A stretch of DNA of 64,000 bases, from assembly GCF_905220975.1 (NCBI RefSeq), contig NZ_CAJNBK010000026.1, positions 23,640 through 87,639 of the forward strand. The letters run 5' to 3'. Positions 28,152 through 37,000 of this stretch are shown piece after piece. The notes beneath the pieces are model-generated. The model saw only the letters and a program-made list of their open reading frames with translations, was not told the origin of the DNA and did no database searches. Made by a program: the position numbers and the translations under genes. This stretch comes from Paraburkholderia haematera (GTDB lineage: Bacteria > Pseudomonadota > Gammaproteobacteria > Burkholderiales > Burkholderiaceae). The first letter of the stretch is position 1. Each line of letters begins with the position of its first letter.

Positions 28152-28406
28152 ATGAAACCAATGTCACTGCTTCTGTGCGGCATTGTCGTTTCATCAATGG
28201 CCGCACCGGCGCTCGCACAGCAGCATCCACAAGTCGGGAACTGGCGGCCGGATCGCACGGCCACAGTTGAAGCCTGGCAGCAAAGCAATACTCGCGAGCG
28301 CGACTTCACACCGCCTGCGCCGCGCGGCGACTTGCGAGGCGATATCGCGAGCAATGTACGCATGCGGCCGGAACCACCGCGCGAAGATCCCACACGCCGC
28401 CGCTAG
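28152..28406 (+). CDS. Small secreted protein of unknown function
   Basis: The 84-residue product begins with a clear signal peptide (MKPMSLLLCGIVVSSM, cleavage after ALA). The mature part is charged and Pro/Arg-rich, with no domain I recognise. A GGGAG ribosome-binding site lies upstream of the ATG. It should be a periplasmic protein of about 60 residues. The neighbours give no functional clue. Confidence 0.6.
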   Translation: MKPMSLLLCGIVVSSMAAPALAQQHPQVGNWRPDRTATVEAWQQSNTRERDFTPPAPRGDLRGDIASNVRMRPEPPREDPTRRR

Positions 28407-28623
28407 CCACGCGCCAACGCGCGCGTATGGCGGGGCGCGCTTCAGATCGCCGTTTCAGATCGTGTGTTTCAGGACCGCTGGCTGTTGTCCGCGACGGCTA
28501 GTGTTCACCGCAATCGCGAGATAACACATTGCACGGCGAATTGAACGATTGGGGGAACCACCCGGCGCGGCGCCAGTCTGATTTAACGCCATTAGCACAG
28601 CGTGGCAGTAGTAATTCCGGTAC

Positions 28624-28654
28624 GCCCGTATCCTTGCGATACGGGCTTTTTTTT
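28624..28654 (+). terminator. Intrinsic terminator, possible end of a small RNA
   Basis: An 8-base stem (28624-28631 with 28639-28646) and a 7-base loop are followed by eight T. The closest upstream gene ends over 200 bases earlier, so it could end a small RNA in 28410-28654 rather than the gene at 28152. I see no convincing promoter for one. The interval 28655-28778 holds nothing else I can support. Confidence 0.65.
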
Positions 28655-28778
28655 GCGCCGACGAGCGGGCCGTGCGCGCTGTACCCAGGCGCATAAGCCA
28701 AGCATTAAGGCGGAGCAATGAAATCGCCGCCAGCCGCGTCAAGCGGCCGGAAAAAACGGCGCCAGCCTGCCGACCGTC

Positions 28779-29102
28779 CTAGGACCGGGCTTCGAGAGCG
28801 GCTGTGGGTCGCGTTTCGGCTGTAGCAACGACGTAGTCGTTCATGCGCTGTGCAGTCCAGCTCAACAGGCGCTCGTCGTGCGCCAGTCTCGCGAATTCGG
28901 CCCTGCCGCGCTCGGTGAGCACGGCGATATCGACAGGCGCATGAAAACCCGGTGCCGGCGCGACAGTGCGCTGCCGAACAGTGTCCATCAGGCCTAGCGC
29001 GCGAAGATATTGGAATACACCCGGCCGTCTGGCCCATGGGACCTGGCGATATTGCGCCCGCCGCAGCGCTTCAAGTACCGCTTCGTTGGAATACGTGGTC
29101 AT
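28779..29102 (-). CDS. Hypothetical protein, 107 residues
   Basis: The product is soluble, with no signal peptide or membrane helix. It looks helical at the start (NEAVLEALRRAQYRQ), has an aromatic/basic segment in the middle and an acidic end, and includes the string LTERGRAEFARLA, which resembles part of a winged helix. That resemblance is too weak for a call. GAAGTGAG lies just before the ATG. Its position, alone on the minus strand between plus-strand genes, gives no functional clue. Confidence 0.5.
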   Translation of the reverse strand: MTTYSNEAVLEALRRAQYRQVPWARRPGVFQYLRALGLMDTVRQRTVAPAPGFHAPVDIAVLTERGRAEFARLAHDERLLSWTAQRMNDYVVATAETRPTAALEARS

Positions 29103-29299
29103 CTCACTTCTTTCTTAAAGTGCAGCTATGACACATCTATGCCCAACACGTCACCGCGCCACCAGTGACGCGCATGGCACCCGCCCTTGGCTGGAAGCCG
29201 TCTGCATACTATGCAGCAGAACTCTGCCAGGTGCTGCCTGTTCTCGTTTTCGGAACCCCCGTCAGAACGGCATGTTAGCGTTCTATCTACGGGCCGACG

Positions 29300-30085
29300 A
29301 TGCAACCGCTGCGGCGCGATAGCAAGCCCATAGATTCATCCCGAAAGTCATACGTTACCCCATTTAAATTGATTCTATTCACTTTATTAGCGCTTTTTTT
29401 TGCAGCAATCGTGCTATGGAAACGCGCCCGACGGCCTCTCGCCATTGTCACGATCGCCCTGTTCTGGCTGCTCGCCGCCGGCTGGCTCACCGCGCCATTG
29501 CTTGAATTGGCGCAACCGTATCGGCAGAGCGACACGCCTGCCAGTTTCGCGCCACGCACCGCGATCATCATGCTCGGTGGCGGCACCGTCTACGACGATA
29601 ACATCCTCGTACCGCCGCCTGACGTGCTTGCGCGCATCGCGGTGAGCGCCGAGAACTATGCCGCCTGCAAGCGTACTGCAGCCACGTGTCAGGTGATCGT
29701 GAGCGGTGGCAATCCGCAGCGGCGTGCCGCAACCGAAGCGGACACCTATCTGCCATACCTGCTGCGCAAACAGGTACCGCGTACGGACATCGTGCTGGAA
29801 AACAGCAGCCGCACGACTTACGAAAACGCGCGCAACGTCTCGGCGATTCTCGAACGATCCCGTTACGATTCCCTGATACTCGTCACCTCTGCGTATCAGA
29901 TGCCACGCGCATTGCTCGACTTCCATCGTTTCGGCCTCGCGCCGCAGCCGTTGATCTCGAGCGCGCGGCGCGCACGTCTCGGTATACTGCCGCGCTATGA
30001 CAATCTGGTGAGCGCGGAGATTGCGCTGCACGAACTGATTGGAATTGCACAATTTCACGTCTATCGTGCAATCGGATGGTTCTGA
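29300..30085 (+). CDS. YdcF/ElyC-like DUF218 membrane protein
   Basis: The 261-residue protein has two N-terminal membrane helices (about residues 22-40 and 47-66) followed by a DUF218 domain. The domain shows AIIMLGGG near residue 88, VIVSGGNPQ near 132 and the SSRTTYENARN motif near 168. DUF218 proteins such as ElyC and SanA act in cell-envelope maintenance; the exact role here is not known. The start is uncertain because no strong ribosome-binding site is visible. Confidence 0.8.
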   Translation: MQPLRRDSKPIDSSRKSYVTPFKLILFTLLALFFAAIVLWKRARRPLAIVTIALFWLLAAGWLTAPLLELAQPYRQSDTPASFAPRTAIIMLGGGTVYDDNILVPPPDVLARIAVSAENYAACKRTAATCQVIVSGGNPQRRAATEADTYLPYLLRKQVPRTDIVLENSSRTTYENARNVSAILERSRYDSLILVTSAYQMPRALLDFHRFGLAPQPLISSARRARLGILPRYDNLVSAEIALHELIGIAQFHVYRAIGWF

Positions 30086-30197
30086 ATATCGCGCGGTGAG
30101 ACGCGGTAATTTATTTAGAGATGCGAATATTCTTGATACCGGCAACGCACTGTCGGCTTTGACGCGAGATCGTTATCGAAAGCGACAGTGGGCCGAA

Positions 30198-30211
30198 CGT
30201 AACAAGATGTA
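30198..30211 (-). promoter_or_regulatory. RstA-box-like site upstream of a small secreted protein
   Basis: The minus strand reads TACATCTTGTTACG, which matches the RstA box TACATNTNGTTACA, as I recall it, except at the last base. The plus strand shows GTAAC at 30199-30203 and 30209-30213, a 10-base spacing typical of OmpR-family response regulators. The site lies about 120 bases before the ATG at 30330. The assignment is inference. Confidence 0.35.
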
Positions 30212-30329
30212 ACGAATTGTCATGGCAGTTACAAACGTCCGCTGGAGCGGATATTGCTCGCTAGAATGCATTGTCTTTCCGATTGGACAGGCAAATACTC
30301 GGGTCCATAACCACTCTGCGGAGGTAACA

Positions 30330-30572
30330 ATGAAGAAAGTGTCCCTGGCGATCCTGATTTCCCTCGGTGCCGTAACGGGCGTGGCCTATGCGCAGGACAA
30401 CGGCGTCATGATGAGCACCGATCCTGCCAAGGCCGCCGACGTCGAGCAGCGCGCGCAAGAGTTACAAAACCGCCAGCAAGCAATGGAAAGCGCACCGGCT
30501 ATGCCGGAAAAACATCACAAGATGGCGCCGCATCATAAGAAGGCTGCGAAGCCGATGGCCGCCAGTTCGTAA
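30330..30572 (+). CDS. Small secreted protein, His/Lys/Met-rich
   Basis: The 80-residue product has a clear signal peptide (MKKVSLAILISLGAVTGVAYA) and a mature region of about 59 residues, rich in Ala, Met, Lys and His, with the clusters EKHHK and APHHKKAA. The His-rich part could bind metal, but this is speculation. The ATG at 30330 follows a perfect GGAGG site; an upstream in-frame ATG at 30222 would bury the signal peptide. A strong terminator follows. Confidence 0.75.
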   Translation: MKKVSLAILISLGAVTGVAYAQDNGVMMSTDPAKAADVEQRAQELQNRQQAMESAPAMPEKHHKMAPHHKKAAKPMAASS

Positions 30573-30612
30573 GCGCAGTTGGGCGCATTACCCGCGGCCT
30601 CGCCGCGGAGAT

Positions 30613-30650
30613 GAAAAGCCGAAGCCGGCACCGCCGGTTTCGGCTTTTTT
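30613..30650 (+). terminator. Terminator after the His-rich small protein gene
   Basis: The stem pairs AAAGCCGAAGCCGGC with GCCGGTTTCGGCTTT (one G-T wobble) across a 3-base loop and is followed by further T. It is a classic intrinsic terminator. Confidence 0.88.
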
Positions 30651-30785
30651 GTTGTCTAATGAACTCGCTGCAGGCCCGCTGCGCCCGGCTGACGTTATGC
30701 TAAAGTCGCGCACCGACCGGCGCCCGGCGACCGTCGCCCGGCCGGAATCCCCCTAACCTGTGCGCACCTTGGTGCGGAGGACAGC

Positions 30786-31043
30786 ATGAGCAACATTCAG
30801 CTAGATATCGAATGGACTGAAGCAGCATCTCGCAAAATCGAAAAACTGATGCCGCGTGGCGGTCAGGAAGCGTTCCTCGCGCTGCCGCCCGTCGAATGCC
30901 TGCCGATGGAAGGCGACGTGCTGTTTCTTGGCCCGGACGGCAAGCAGCAACCGTTTATTGTCGCGGAACGCCAGTATCACCACGATGGCGATGCCGACTG
31001 GACCATCATCCTGATCCTCGACGTCCCGCAAGCCACGCACTAA
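30786..31043 (+). CDS. Hypothetical protein, 85 residues
   Basis: The ATG follows a GGAGG box, supporting a real gene. The product is soluble with no signal peptide. It ends in predicted beta-strands (FIVAERQYHHDGD, then DWTIILILDVP). I recognise no family. It is the last plus-strand gene before a convergent monooxygenase gene. Confidence 0.7.
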   Translation: MSNIQLDIEWTEAASRKIEKLMPRGGQEAFLALPPVECLPMEGDVLFLGPDGKQQPFIVAERQYHHDGDADWTIILILDVPQATH

Positions 31044-31048
31044 AGATA

Positions 31049-31098
31049 AACGGCGAGTGCCGCACGGGCCGGATCCGGCCGGCAGCTCACTCGCCGTT
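31049..31098. other. Convergent-gene stem-loop
   Basis: Eleven-base arms (31049-31059 and 31088-31098) enclose a second perfect 14-base palindrome at 31067-31080. It sits between the ends of two convergent genes and may stop both transcripts, but no long T run follows. Confidence 0.5.
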
Positions 31099-31128
31099 GT
31101 TCGTCTCTCGTTGTCCGCCTCCTAGCGC

Positions 31129-31419
31129 TCACGCGATCTTCGACAAGACTCGAATTTCCGCGTGTTCGACCCAATCCGCCGCGGCTTTCTTATAAGCCGC
31201 AATGTGCGCGGATCCGGCATGCGCCGCCAGCGCTTCCTGGCTTTCCCAACGCTCCACAAACACGAACCTGCGCGGCTCCTGCACGTCCCGATGCAGATCG
31301 TACTGAAGCGCGCCCTGCTCTTTGCGCGTCGGCCCGACGATGCCTTCGAGCGCCTCGCGCAATTGCTCTTCATAGCCCGGCTTTGCCACCGAGATTGCGA
31401 CCACCGCGATTTCCGCCAT
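31129..31419 (-). CDS. Antibiotic biosynthesis monooxygenase (ABM) family protein
   Basis: The 96-residue ferredoxin-like ABM fold is evident, with EGIVGPTRKEQGALQYDLHRD and RFVFVERWESQEALAAHAGS. Members such as YgiN are small quinol or flavin-free monooxygenases, and many are of unknown substrate. The upstream in-frame extension to 31608 is rejected, because the ATG at 31417-31419 has GGAGGG at ideal spacing. The 564 bases upstream (31420-31983) hold no supported gene. Confidence 0.88.
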   Translation of the reverse strand: MAEIAVVAISVAKPGYEEQLREALEGIVGPTRKEQGALQYDLHRDVQEPRRFVFVERWESQEALAAHAGSAHIAAYKKAAADWVEHAEIRVLSKIA

Positions 31420-31706
31420 GCTTGCCCTCCGTTTATTCGCGAAAAGCAGCAGCATACCCGCCACCCGCCAAACCTGCAGGCGGCCACGCGTAGCAGGCAA
31501 GCTCACATGGCGACGGCAGGATGATTCTGATCCAAGGCCTTGCGCGTGCGCGAAACATGCGCAAAACGTCTGAGCACCGTCCTTGCCTGGAGTTTGGCGG
31601 GCGGCCACTCACCACCCTGCTACCCTCGGCTTCATCCGCGCGATGGATTGCGTTTGAAACGGTCGATTTTGCGCGAGGCCACGCCTCTGACGCTCACGCG
31701 GCACGA

Positions 31707-31734
31707 CCACGACGCCAGGGCCACGACGCCAGGG
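31707..31734. repeat. 14-base tandem repeat, two copies
   Basis: CCACGACGCCAGGG occurs twice in direct succession at 31707-31720 and 31721-31734, upstream of the EAL gene. It may be only a slippage product. Confidence 0.7.
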
Positions 31735-31983
31735 CCGACTACCGCGCTTCAGCCGGTTTACCGGGCCTTCGGCCACGTCCCGCGTCTGTGATTACCCGCA
31801 CATTCATGCAAAGTGCAAACTGCTAGACTGGTTTTGACTAATCCCGCCGGAGTCCAGCATGGCTGGCATCGCTCTCCGCGTTCCCGGGCTGTGCCCACCT
31901 TACCCTGCCGACGCCTGGGCTGTGCATCCGTTGCGCGCTGAATCGGTTCGCGCGCCCCGTCACCCGATTGCCGCGATGTCACT

Positions 31984-33303
31984 ATGCCCGCTCTCATGCC
32001 CGCTTTTATGCCAACCGTCAGCGAATTGACCCTGAGCGGCCTGCTCCCGCACCTGGTCCGGGACGAGTCAGGCTGGACCGCGACATGGCGCGCGCTGACC
32101 CTGCACAGCGTGTTCCAGCCGGTGCTGTCCGTCACGCATCAGCGTGTGGTCGGCTATGAGGGCCTGCTGCGCGCGTTCGACCCGGTCGGCTTGCCGGTAT
32201 CGCCGGAGGTGCTTTTCTCCGGCACACGCTCGGCCGCCGATGCGCGCGAACTCGACCGCATCGCACGCTGCCTGCACGTGGCGAATTTCATGGAGCAAGG
32301 CATCAGCACCGGGTGGCTGTTTTTGAATACGCGCCCGCAGGTGTTCGAAACCGGTTGGCCGCAGCGCACCTTCATCGATGAACTCTCGGCGCACTTCGGC
32401 CTGCCGCAGGAGCGCATCGTCATCGAAGTGCTCGAACAACCCGCCGACGACGAATCCGCCGTCGCCAGCATGCTCGCGGCGTCGCAGCCACGCGACTTCC
32501 TGATTGCGATCGACGACTTCGGCACCGGTTTTTCGAACTTCGACCGCGTGTGGCGCTTCCGGCCCGACATCGTGAAACTCGACCGCTCCCTCGTCGCCCG
32601 TGCGGGCAAGCGCGAAGGCGACGATTCGATGATCAGCCATCTGATCGCGATGCTGCATCAATCCGGTACGCTGGTGCTGGCCGAAGGTGTCGAAACCGAC
32701 GAAGAATTGATGATCCTGATGCAGGCCGACGTCGATTTCGTGCAGGGCTTCTGGCTTGGCCAGCCGCAGAGTTCGGTGCAGGCCGCGTGCGCCAGGGTGC
32801 CGGCGCTGATCGAGTCGATGTGGGCCAAATTCGCCGCTTATGAACTCGCTCACGCCGGCCACCAGCGGCTGGGCTTCGAAGGGTTCGCCGAAGCCGTGCT
32901 CGACGCCGCCGACGCCTTCAAAGCCACCGGCGATCTGCAGCAGGCAGCACAAAAAATATGGCATTTGCGCGAAGCGCGCCGGGTGTTCATCACCGACGGT
33001 CAAGGCGAACAGACGCAGGCGTCGATCTCGGCCGCCTCGGTGCCGCCGCCTCCGTCGCGGCTCGCGCCGCTCTACACCGATACGCGCAGCAACTGGTCGC
33101 GGCGGGCGTATTTCAAGCATGCGCTCGCGGCGCCAGGACGCGTCGCCATGATGGGGCCGCACTATTCGCTCGCGGACGGCCAGGACTGCTATACCGCGGC
33201 AATTGCATTCGAGTGTGACGGCACGCATGTGCTTTGCGTCGACTTTGTGCCCGCGACGTCGCCGGCCGATACGCGTTCTGGCGGGCGCGGGGGCAAACGC
33301 TGA
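31984..33303 (+). CDS. EAL-domain c-di-GMP phosphodiesterase with C-terminal sensor-like domain
   Basis: The EAL domain spans about residues 35-275 and should hydrolyse c-di-GMP to pGpG. It keeps the key elements: YEGLLR (E59, in place of EAL), IEVLEQ, IDDFGTGFSNF, KLDRS, LAEGVETDEE and QGFWLG. It therefore looks active. Residues 330-425 resemble the YkuI-type PAS/Cache C-terminal domain (FITDGQGEQ and a following beta-rich stretch). No GGDEF domain or membrane helix is present, so it should be a cytoplasmic enzyme. No ribosome-binding site is evident and three in-frame ATG codons lie within the first nine residues, so the exact start is open. Confidence 0.88.
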   Translation: MPALMPAFMPTVSELTLSGLLPHLVRDESGWTATWRALTLHSVFQPVLSVTHQRVVGYEGLLRAFDPVGLPVSPEVLFSGTRSAADARELDRIARCLHVANFMEQGISTGWLFLNTRPQVFETGWPQRTFIDELSAHFGLPQERIVIEVLEQPADDESAVASMLAASQPRDFLIAIDDFGTGFSNFDRVWRFRPDIVKLDRSLVARAGKREGDDSMISHLIAMLHQSGTLVLAEGVETDEELMILMQADVDFVQGFWLGQPQSSVQAACARVPALIESMWAKFAAYELAHAGHQRLGFEGFAEAVLDAADAFKATGDLQQAAQKIWHLREARRVFITDGQGEQTQASISAASVPPPPSRLAPLYTDTRSNWSRRAYFKHALAAPGRVAMMGPHYSLADGQDCYTAAIAFECDGTHVLCVDFVPATSPADTRSGGRGGKR

Positions 33304-33347
33304 GCCCGACCGGCTCCGCCTTTTATCCCCTTTCCCCCGTTCCCCCT

Positions 33348-33752
33348 TTAATCCTCTACCCGCCCGCGGCCGGATTTAATCTCGCTGCGTTTGGCCTTGC
33401 TGTCGAGGCGACGCCGATTCGAGGCGCGCGTCGGCCGGGTCGCGACGCGCGGCTTGCGCGTCACGCTGACGCTTTCGATCAGTTCATCGAGCCGCGCCAG
33501 CGCCGCCGCGCGGTTCATCTCCTGCGTGCGATGCTCCTGCGCCTTGATGATCACCACGCCGTCGCGCGTGAGCCGGTGATCGGACAGCGCGAGCAGGCGC
33601 ATCTTCAGCACTTCCGGTAACGACGACGCCTGCACGTCGAAACGCAGATGGATGGCGCTCGAGACCTTATTGACGTTCTGACCGCCCGCTCCTTGCGCGC
33701 GCACTGCGGTCAATTCGATTTCGTTCGGCGGGATCGGGTAACGGGATGTCAT
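33348..33752 (-). CDS. arfB: Alternative ribosome-rescue factor ArfB (YaeJ)
   Basis: ArfB is a peptidyl-tRNA hydrolase that rescues stalled ribosomes. The 134-residue product has the catalytic GGQ at residues 23-25 (RAQGAGGQNVNKV). The C-terminus has the Lys/Arg-rich tail that enters the empty mRNA channel (RRRLDSKAKRSEIKSGRGR). Its length fits the family. It is transcribed toward the EAL gene from a 152-base gap. Confidence 0.94.
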   Translation of the reverse strand: MTSRYPIPPNEIELTAVRAQGAGGQNVNKVSSAIHLRFDVQASSLPEVLKMRLLALSDHRLTRDGVVIIKAQEHRTQEMNRAAALARLDELIESVSVTRKPRVATRPTRASNRRRLDSKAKRSEIKSGRGRVED

Positions 33753-33904
33753 GACGGGATTGAACTCGGAGACGCAAAGTGTACACAGGGCGCAGCCGAT
33801 TACCGACTACGGACTATCGGGCGCGGCCATCGATGCGAAAAACTATTTGCATCGACCCAGCCGGTTCACGGATACTGCCGTTTTCGCTTACAGCGTAAAT
33901 TCAT

Positions 33905-34546
33905 ATGAAGCTCCGTCCGGGTTTTGTGCTGGAACTGGCCGTCAACTTTCTGCTGCCGTGGCTTGCTTACCGCCTGGCGCTGCCGCACCTGGGCGAGACC
34001 GGCGCACTGATCGCCTCTGCGGTGCCGCCGATCGTCTGGAGCCTGATCGAACTGGTGCGCTTTCGACGCGTCGACGCGCTTAGCGTCATGGTCGTAGCAG
34101 GCATCGTATTGTCGGTTGCGGCAATGGCGCTGGGCGGCAGTCCCCGCATGCTGTTGCTGCGGGAGTCGCTGGTGTCCGGCGCGGTAGGCGTGGTGTTTCT
34201 GCTGTCGTTGCCGATGCACCGGCCGCTAATCTTCTATCTCGCGCGCGCCACCGTCGCCCGTGAGATGGAAGGCGGCGCAGCGCGATTCGAAACCTTGTGG
34301 CGCGAGCGGCCGGCGCTCGTCAGTGCGATACGGTTCATGACGCTGGTATGGGGCGTTGGCCTGACCGGCGAAACGGCGCTGCGCGCATGGATGGCGCTCA
34401 CCTGGCCGGTCGAGCGCTTTCTGGTGGTCTCACCGTTCATCGGCTATGGCATTTACGGCGGCCTGGCGCTATGGACGCTGTGGTACCGCAAGACCATGCG
34501 CAGCCGGGCCGAGGCGCAAGTGCAGCCGGGCGGGATCGCGAACTAG
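33905..34546 (+). CDS. VC0807-like integral membrane protein
   Basis: The 213-residue protein has about five or six predicted membrane helices (for example around residues 9-25, 34-50, 60-76, 90-104 and 170-190). It resembles the VC0807 family of conserved membrane proteins of unknown function. An 81-base AT-rich stretch leads to the gene. It has no operon partners. Confidence 0.7.
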   Translation: MKLRPGFVLELAVNFLLPWLAYRLALPHLGETGALIASAVPPIVWSLIELVRFRRVDALSVMVVAGIVLSVAAMALGGSPRMLLLRESLVSGAVGVVFLLSLPMHRPLIFYLARATVAREMEGGAARFETLWRERPALVSAIRFMTLVWGVGLTGETALRAWMALTWPVERFLVVSPFIGYGIYGGLALWTLWYRKTMRSRAEAQVQPGGIAN

Positions 34547-34579
34547 GCACGGTCTGGGCGCTTTGGGGCGCTCGCCCAA

Positions 34580-34618
34580 TTGATCGGCTTGATCGGCTTG
34601 ATCGGCTTGATCGGCTTG
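34580..34618. repeat. 9-base tandem repeat TTGATCGGC, four copies
   Basis: TTGATCGGC occurs four times in a row plus a partial copy. It lies 33 bases past the end of the membrane-protein gene, in a non-coding interval before recD. Confidence 0.9.
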
Positions 34619-34702
34619 TTCCGCGTGTTACGCCTGAGTTACCTCGACCGCCTGAACAGCTTTATCAAGCGACGAACGAATACGCTCGTCGCCCGCGCCA
34701 TG

Positions 34703-37000
34703 CTACCGGGCGGAGCGCCACGCCTCCGCGATTCGCGCAGCCAGGCCTGAGTCGCGCTGCGTCGGCGTCGCGATGGCCTGCGTCAGCACGGCGCGCGCGC
34801 CGATCACCTCCACCCGTTCACGCGCGCGGGTAATGGCCGTGTACACGAGTTCGCGCGACAACACACGGCTGAACACCGACGGCAGCATGAGCACCGCATG
34901 CTCGAATTCCGAGCCTTGCGACTTATGAACCGTGAGCGCGAATGCCGTATCGTGCGGCGGCAGCGCCGCAGGCGATACGGCTCGCAGACCGCCGTCACCC
35001 GTACGGAAATACACGCGTAACGCACCGCCCGCACCCGGCAGCGCAATGCCGATGTCGCCGTTGAACAGACCAAGCGCGTAATCGTTGCGCGTGACCATAA
35101 TGGGGCGTCCGGCAAACCACTGTGCGCCTACAGCCAACGTGACGCCCGCCGAGCGCCTCACCTGCGCGGCCATCGCGGCATTCACCTGATCGACGCCGCG
35201 CGGCCCCGAACGCGTCGCGCACAGAATTCGGAAACGGTTTAGCGCTTCGAAGAGCGGCAATGGGTCTGGTGTATCGGCGGCTAATGCTTCGGCTAGCAAC
35301 TCCGCGTACGCCGCAAAACCTGCGGCGAGCCGCGCAACGGTGCGCTCGGCAAGCGTCGCGTGAGTGTCTTCGTACAACGCTGCGGCGCAAGGCTCGACAG
35401 GGTCGATGCGCAGGACTTCGAGCGCCGCGGCGGTCGCGCCGTTGCGAATCGCCAGCGACAAGCGGCCGATCGGCGACTCGAGGCCGAATCGATAGTTGCG
35501 CTCGAGCCAGACGACGGAGTCGGCGAGCGGGTTTTGAGCCGATGAAGGCGAGCGTGAAGCGGATCCTGAGCCTGAGCCTGAGCCCGACGCTGACGTTGAT
35601 GCGGGTGCCATTCCCGAAGACGAAGCCAATGCCGCTCCTTCGGCCGTCACCGGACTACTCGCAAAAAGATCGTCACCAGGTAGGCCATCAAAAGCGCCGC
35701 GCGCATCAGCATCGCCGAACAAGTCGCCAGGCGGCGTATCGAAATCGTCCGACGCACCCGCATGCGCAAAAAAATCGTCATGCGCCTGGTCGACGCCGCC
35801 CGATGCGCCCGGCAGTGCTTGCGACAACCGCGCCGCTTCAATGCCAAGCGCCTCAGCGATCCGCTGCAGTCCGTCATGCGTAAAAGCAGGCCGCGCGCTG
35901 AGCTCGGCGAACACCGCACCCGCCTCGACCGCGGCGAGTTGATCCTTGTCGCCCAGCATCACAAGACGCGTCTGCGGTGCAATGGCATCGAGCAGATGCG
36001 CCGCCATCGCGACATCGATCATCGACGCCTCGTCGATCACTACGACGTCGTAAGGCAGCGGGTTGTCGCGATGATGCCTGAAGCGCCCGCCCGGCCCGGA
36101 CCCGAGCAGCCGATGCAAGGTGTACGACGTCTGCGGCAAGCGTGCAGCAAGTTCGGGCGGCAAATCGCCGGCACGTGCGAGCAAGGCTTCCTGCATCCGT
36201 TGCGCGGCCTTGCCGGTGGGCGCCGCCAATGCGATCCGCAGATCGGCGCGGGCATCCAGCAAACAGGCAAGCACGCCGACCACGGTAGTCGTCTTGCCGG
36301 TGCCCGGGCCGCCGCTGACGATCGTCAACTGCCCGGACAGCGCCATGACAGCAGCGACACGTTGCCAGTCGACCTCGTCATCCCGCGGCGGACCGAAATA
36401 GCGCAGCAGACGTTCGTGCAACATCTGAACGGTGGTGTCCGCGTTTGCACCGGCACCGGCATTGGCATTGGCATTGGCATTGGCATCCGCGTCGGAGCCC
36501 GCACTCGCACGGGTATTGGCGTCGACCGCATCCCGCGCATGCTCGCGAACCCTCGCACCCTCAACCCGCCCCCCGCCCGCATGCATCACCAGCGAGCGCG
36601 CGAGACGCCGCTCGTAGTCGTAGTAGCGCGCCAGATACAGCCGCCCTTGCCTGTCGATCACGAGCGGCCGCAACGCCGCCGCGCTTTCCGAACCGTCACT
36701 GGCCATGCCGCTTGCAAACAGCGCTGCGCGCACTTCCGCGCTCGATGCATCAAAGCGTCGCGCCAGCGCGGCAAGCGGCAGGCACACGTGCCCTTCGGCC
36801 GTGGCGCGGCTCGCGGCGAAGGCGGCCCGCGCCGCCCACTTCACCGCTTCGCCCGACCCACCACCGCGCCGCGCCAGCATACCGATGCGCCGCGCGAACC
36901 CCTCGGCAAGCGCGGTGCTGAAATCGGCCGGCGCGGGTAAGGCCACGCCGATGTCATCGAGCTCCGGCGGCGCAGAGGAGTTCCGCTCGAACGTGCTCAT
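34703..37000 (-). CDS. recD: RecBCD exonuclease V, alpha subunit RecD
   Basis: RecD is the 5'-3' helicase of the RecBCD complex. The 765-residue product has the Walker A motif GGPGTGKTTTV (near residue 250) and the VVIDEASMID motif, then the C-terminal helicase motif VHKSQGSEFEHAVLMLP. The ATG at 36998-37000 overlaps the recB stop (ATGA). The protein is longer than the E. coli RecD (about 608 residues), partly due to two low-complexity inserts (DANANANANAG near residue 175 and a GSGSGSGS stretch near 480). recC, recB and recD are translated as overlapping genes. Confidence 0.94.
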   Translation of the reverse strand: MSTFERNSSAPPELDDIGVALPAPADFSTALAEGFARRIGMLARRGGGSGEAVKWAARAAFAASRATAEGHVCLPLAALARRFDASSAEVRAALFASGMASDGSESAAALRPLVIDRQGRLYLARYYDYERRLARSLVMHAGGGRVEGARVREHARDAVDANTRASAGSDADANANANANAGAGANADTTVQMLHERLLRYFGPPRDDEVDWQRVAAVMALSGQLTIVSGGPGTGKTTTVVGVLACLLDARADLRIALAAPTGKAAQRMQEALLARAGDLPPELAARLPQTSYTLHRLLGSGPGGRFRHHRDNPLPYDVVVIDEASMIDVAMAAHLLDAIAPQTRLVMLGDKDQLAAVEAGAVFAELSARPAFTHDGLQRIAEALGIEAARLSQALPGASGGVDQAHDDFFAHAGASDDFDTPPGDLFGDADARGAFDGLPGDDLFASSPVTAEGAALASSSGMAPASTSASGSGSGSGSASRSPSSAQNPLADSVVWLERNYRFGLESPIGRLSLAIRNGATAAALEVLRIDPVEPCAAALYEDTHATLAERTVARLAAGFAAYAELLAEALAADTPDPLPLFEALNRFRILCATRSGPRGVDQVNAAMAAQVRRSAGVTLAVGAQWFAGRPIMVTRNDYALGLFNGDIGIALPGAGGALRVYFRTGDGGLRAVSPAALPPHDTAFALTVHKSQGSEFEHAVLMLPSVFSRVLSRELVYTAITRARERVEVIGARAVLTQAIATPTQRDSGLAARIAEAWRSAR
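36458..36486. repeat. Hexanucleotide repeat inside recD
   Basis: GGCATT occurs four times plus five bases, encoding an Asn-Ala repeat on the minus strand. A second 6-base repeat (CCTGAG, three copies at 35566-35583) encodes the Gly-Ser stretch. Both keep the reading frame when copies are gained or lost. Confidence 0.85.

Noticed and set aside
34580..34618. CRISPR array
   Set aside because: The repeat has no spacers; the copies are directly adjacent. No other array is visible in the window.
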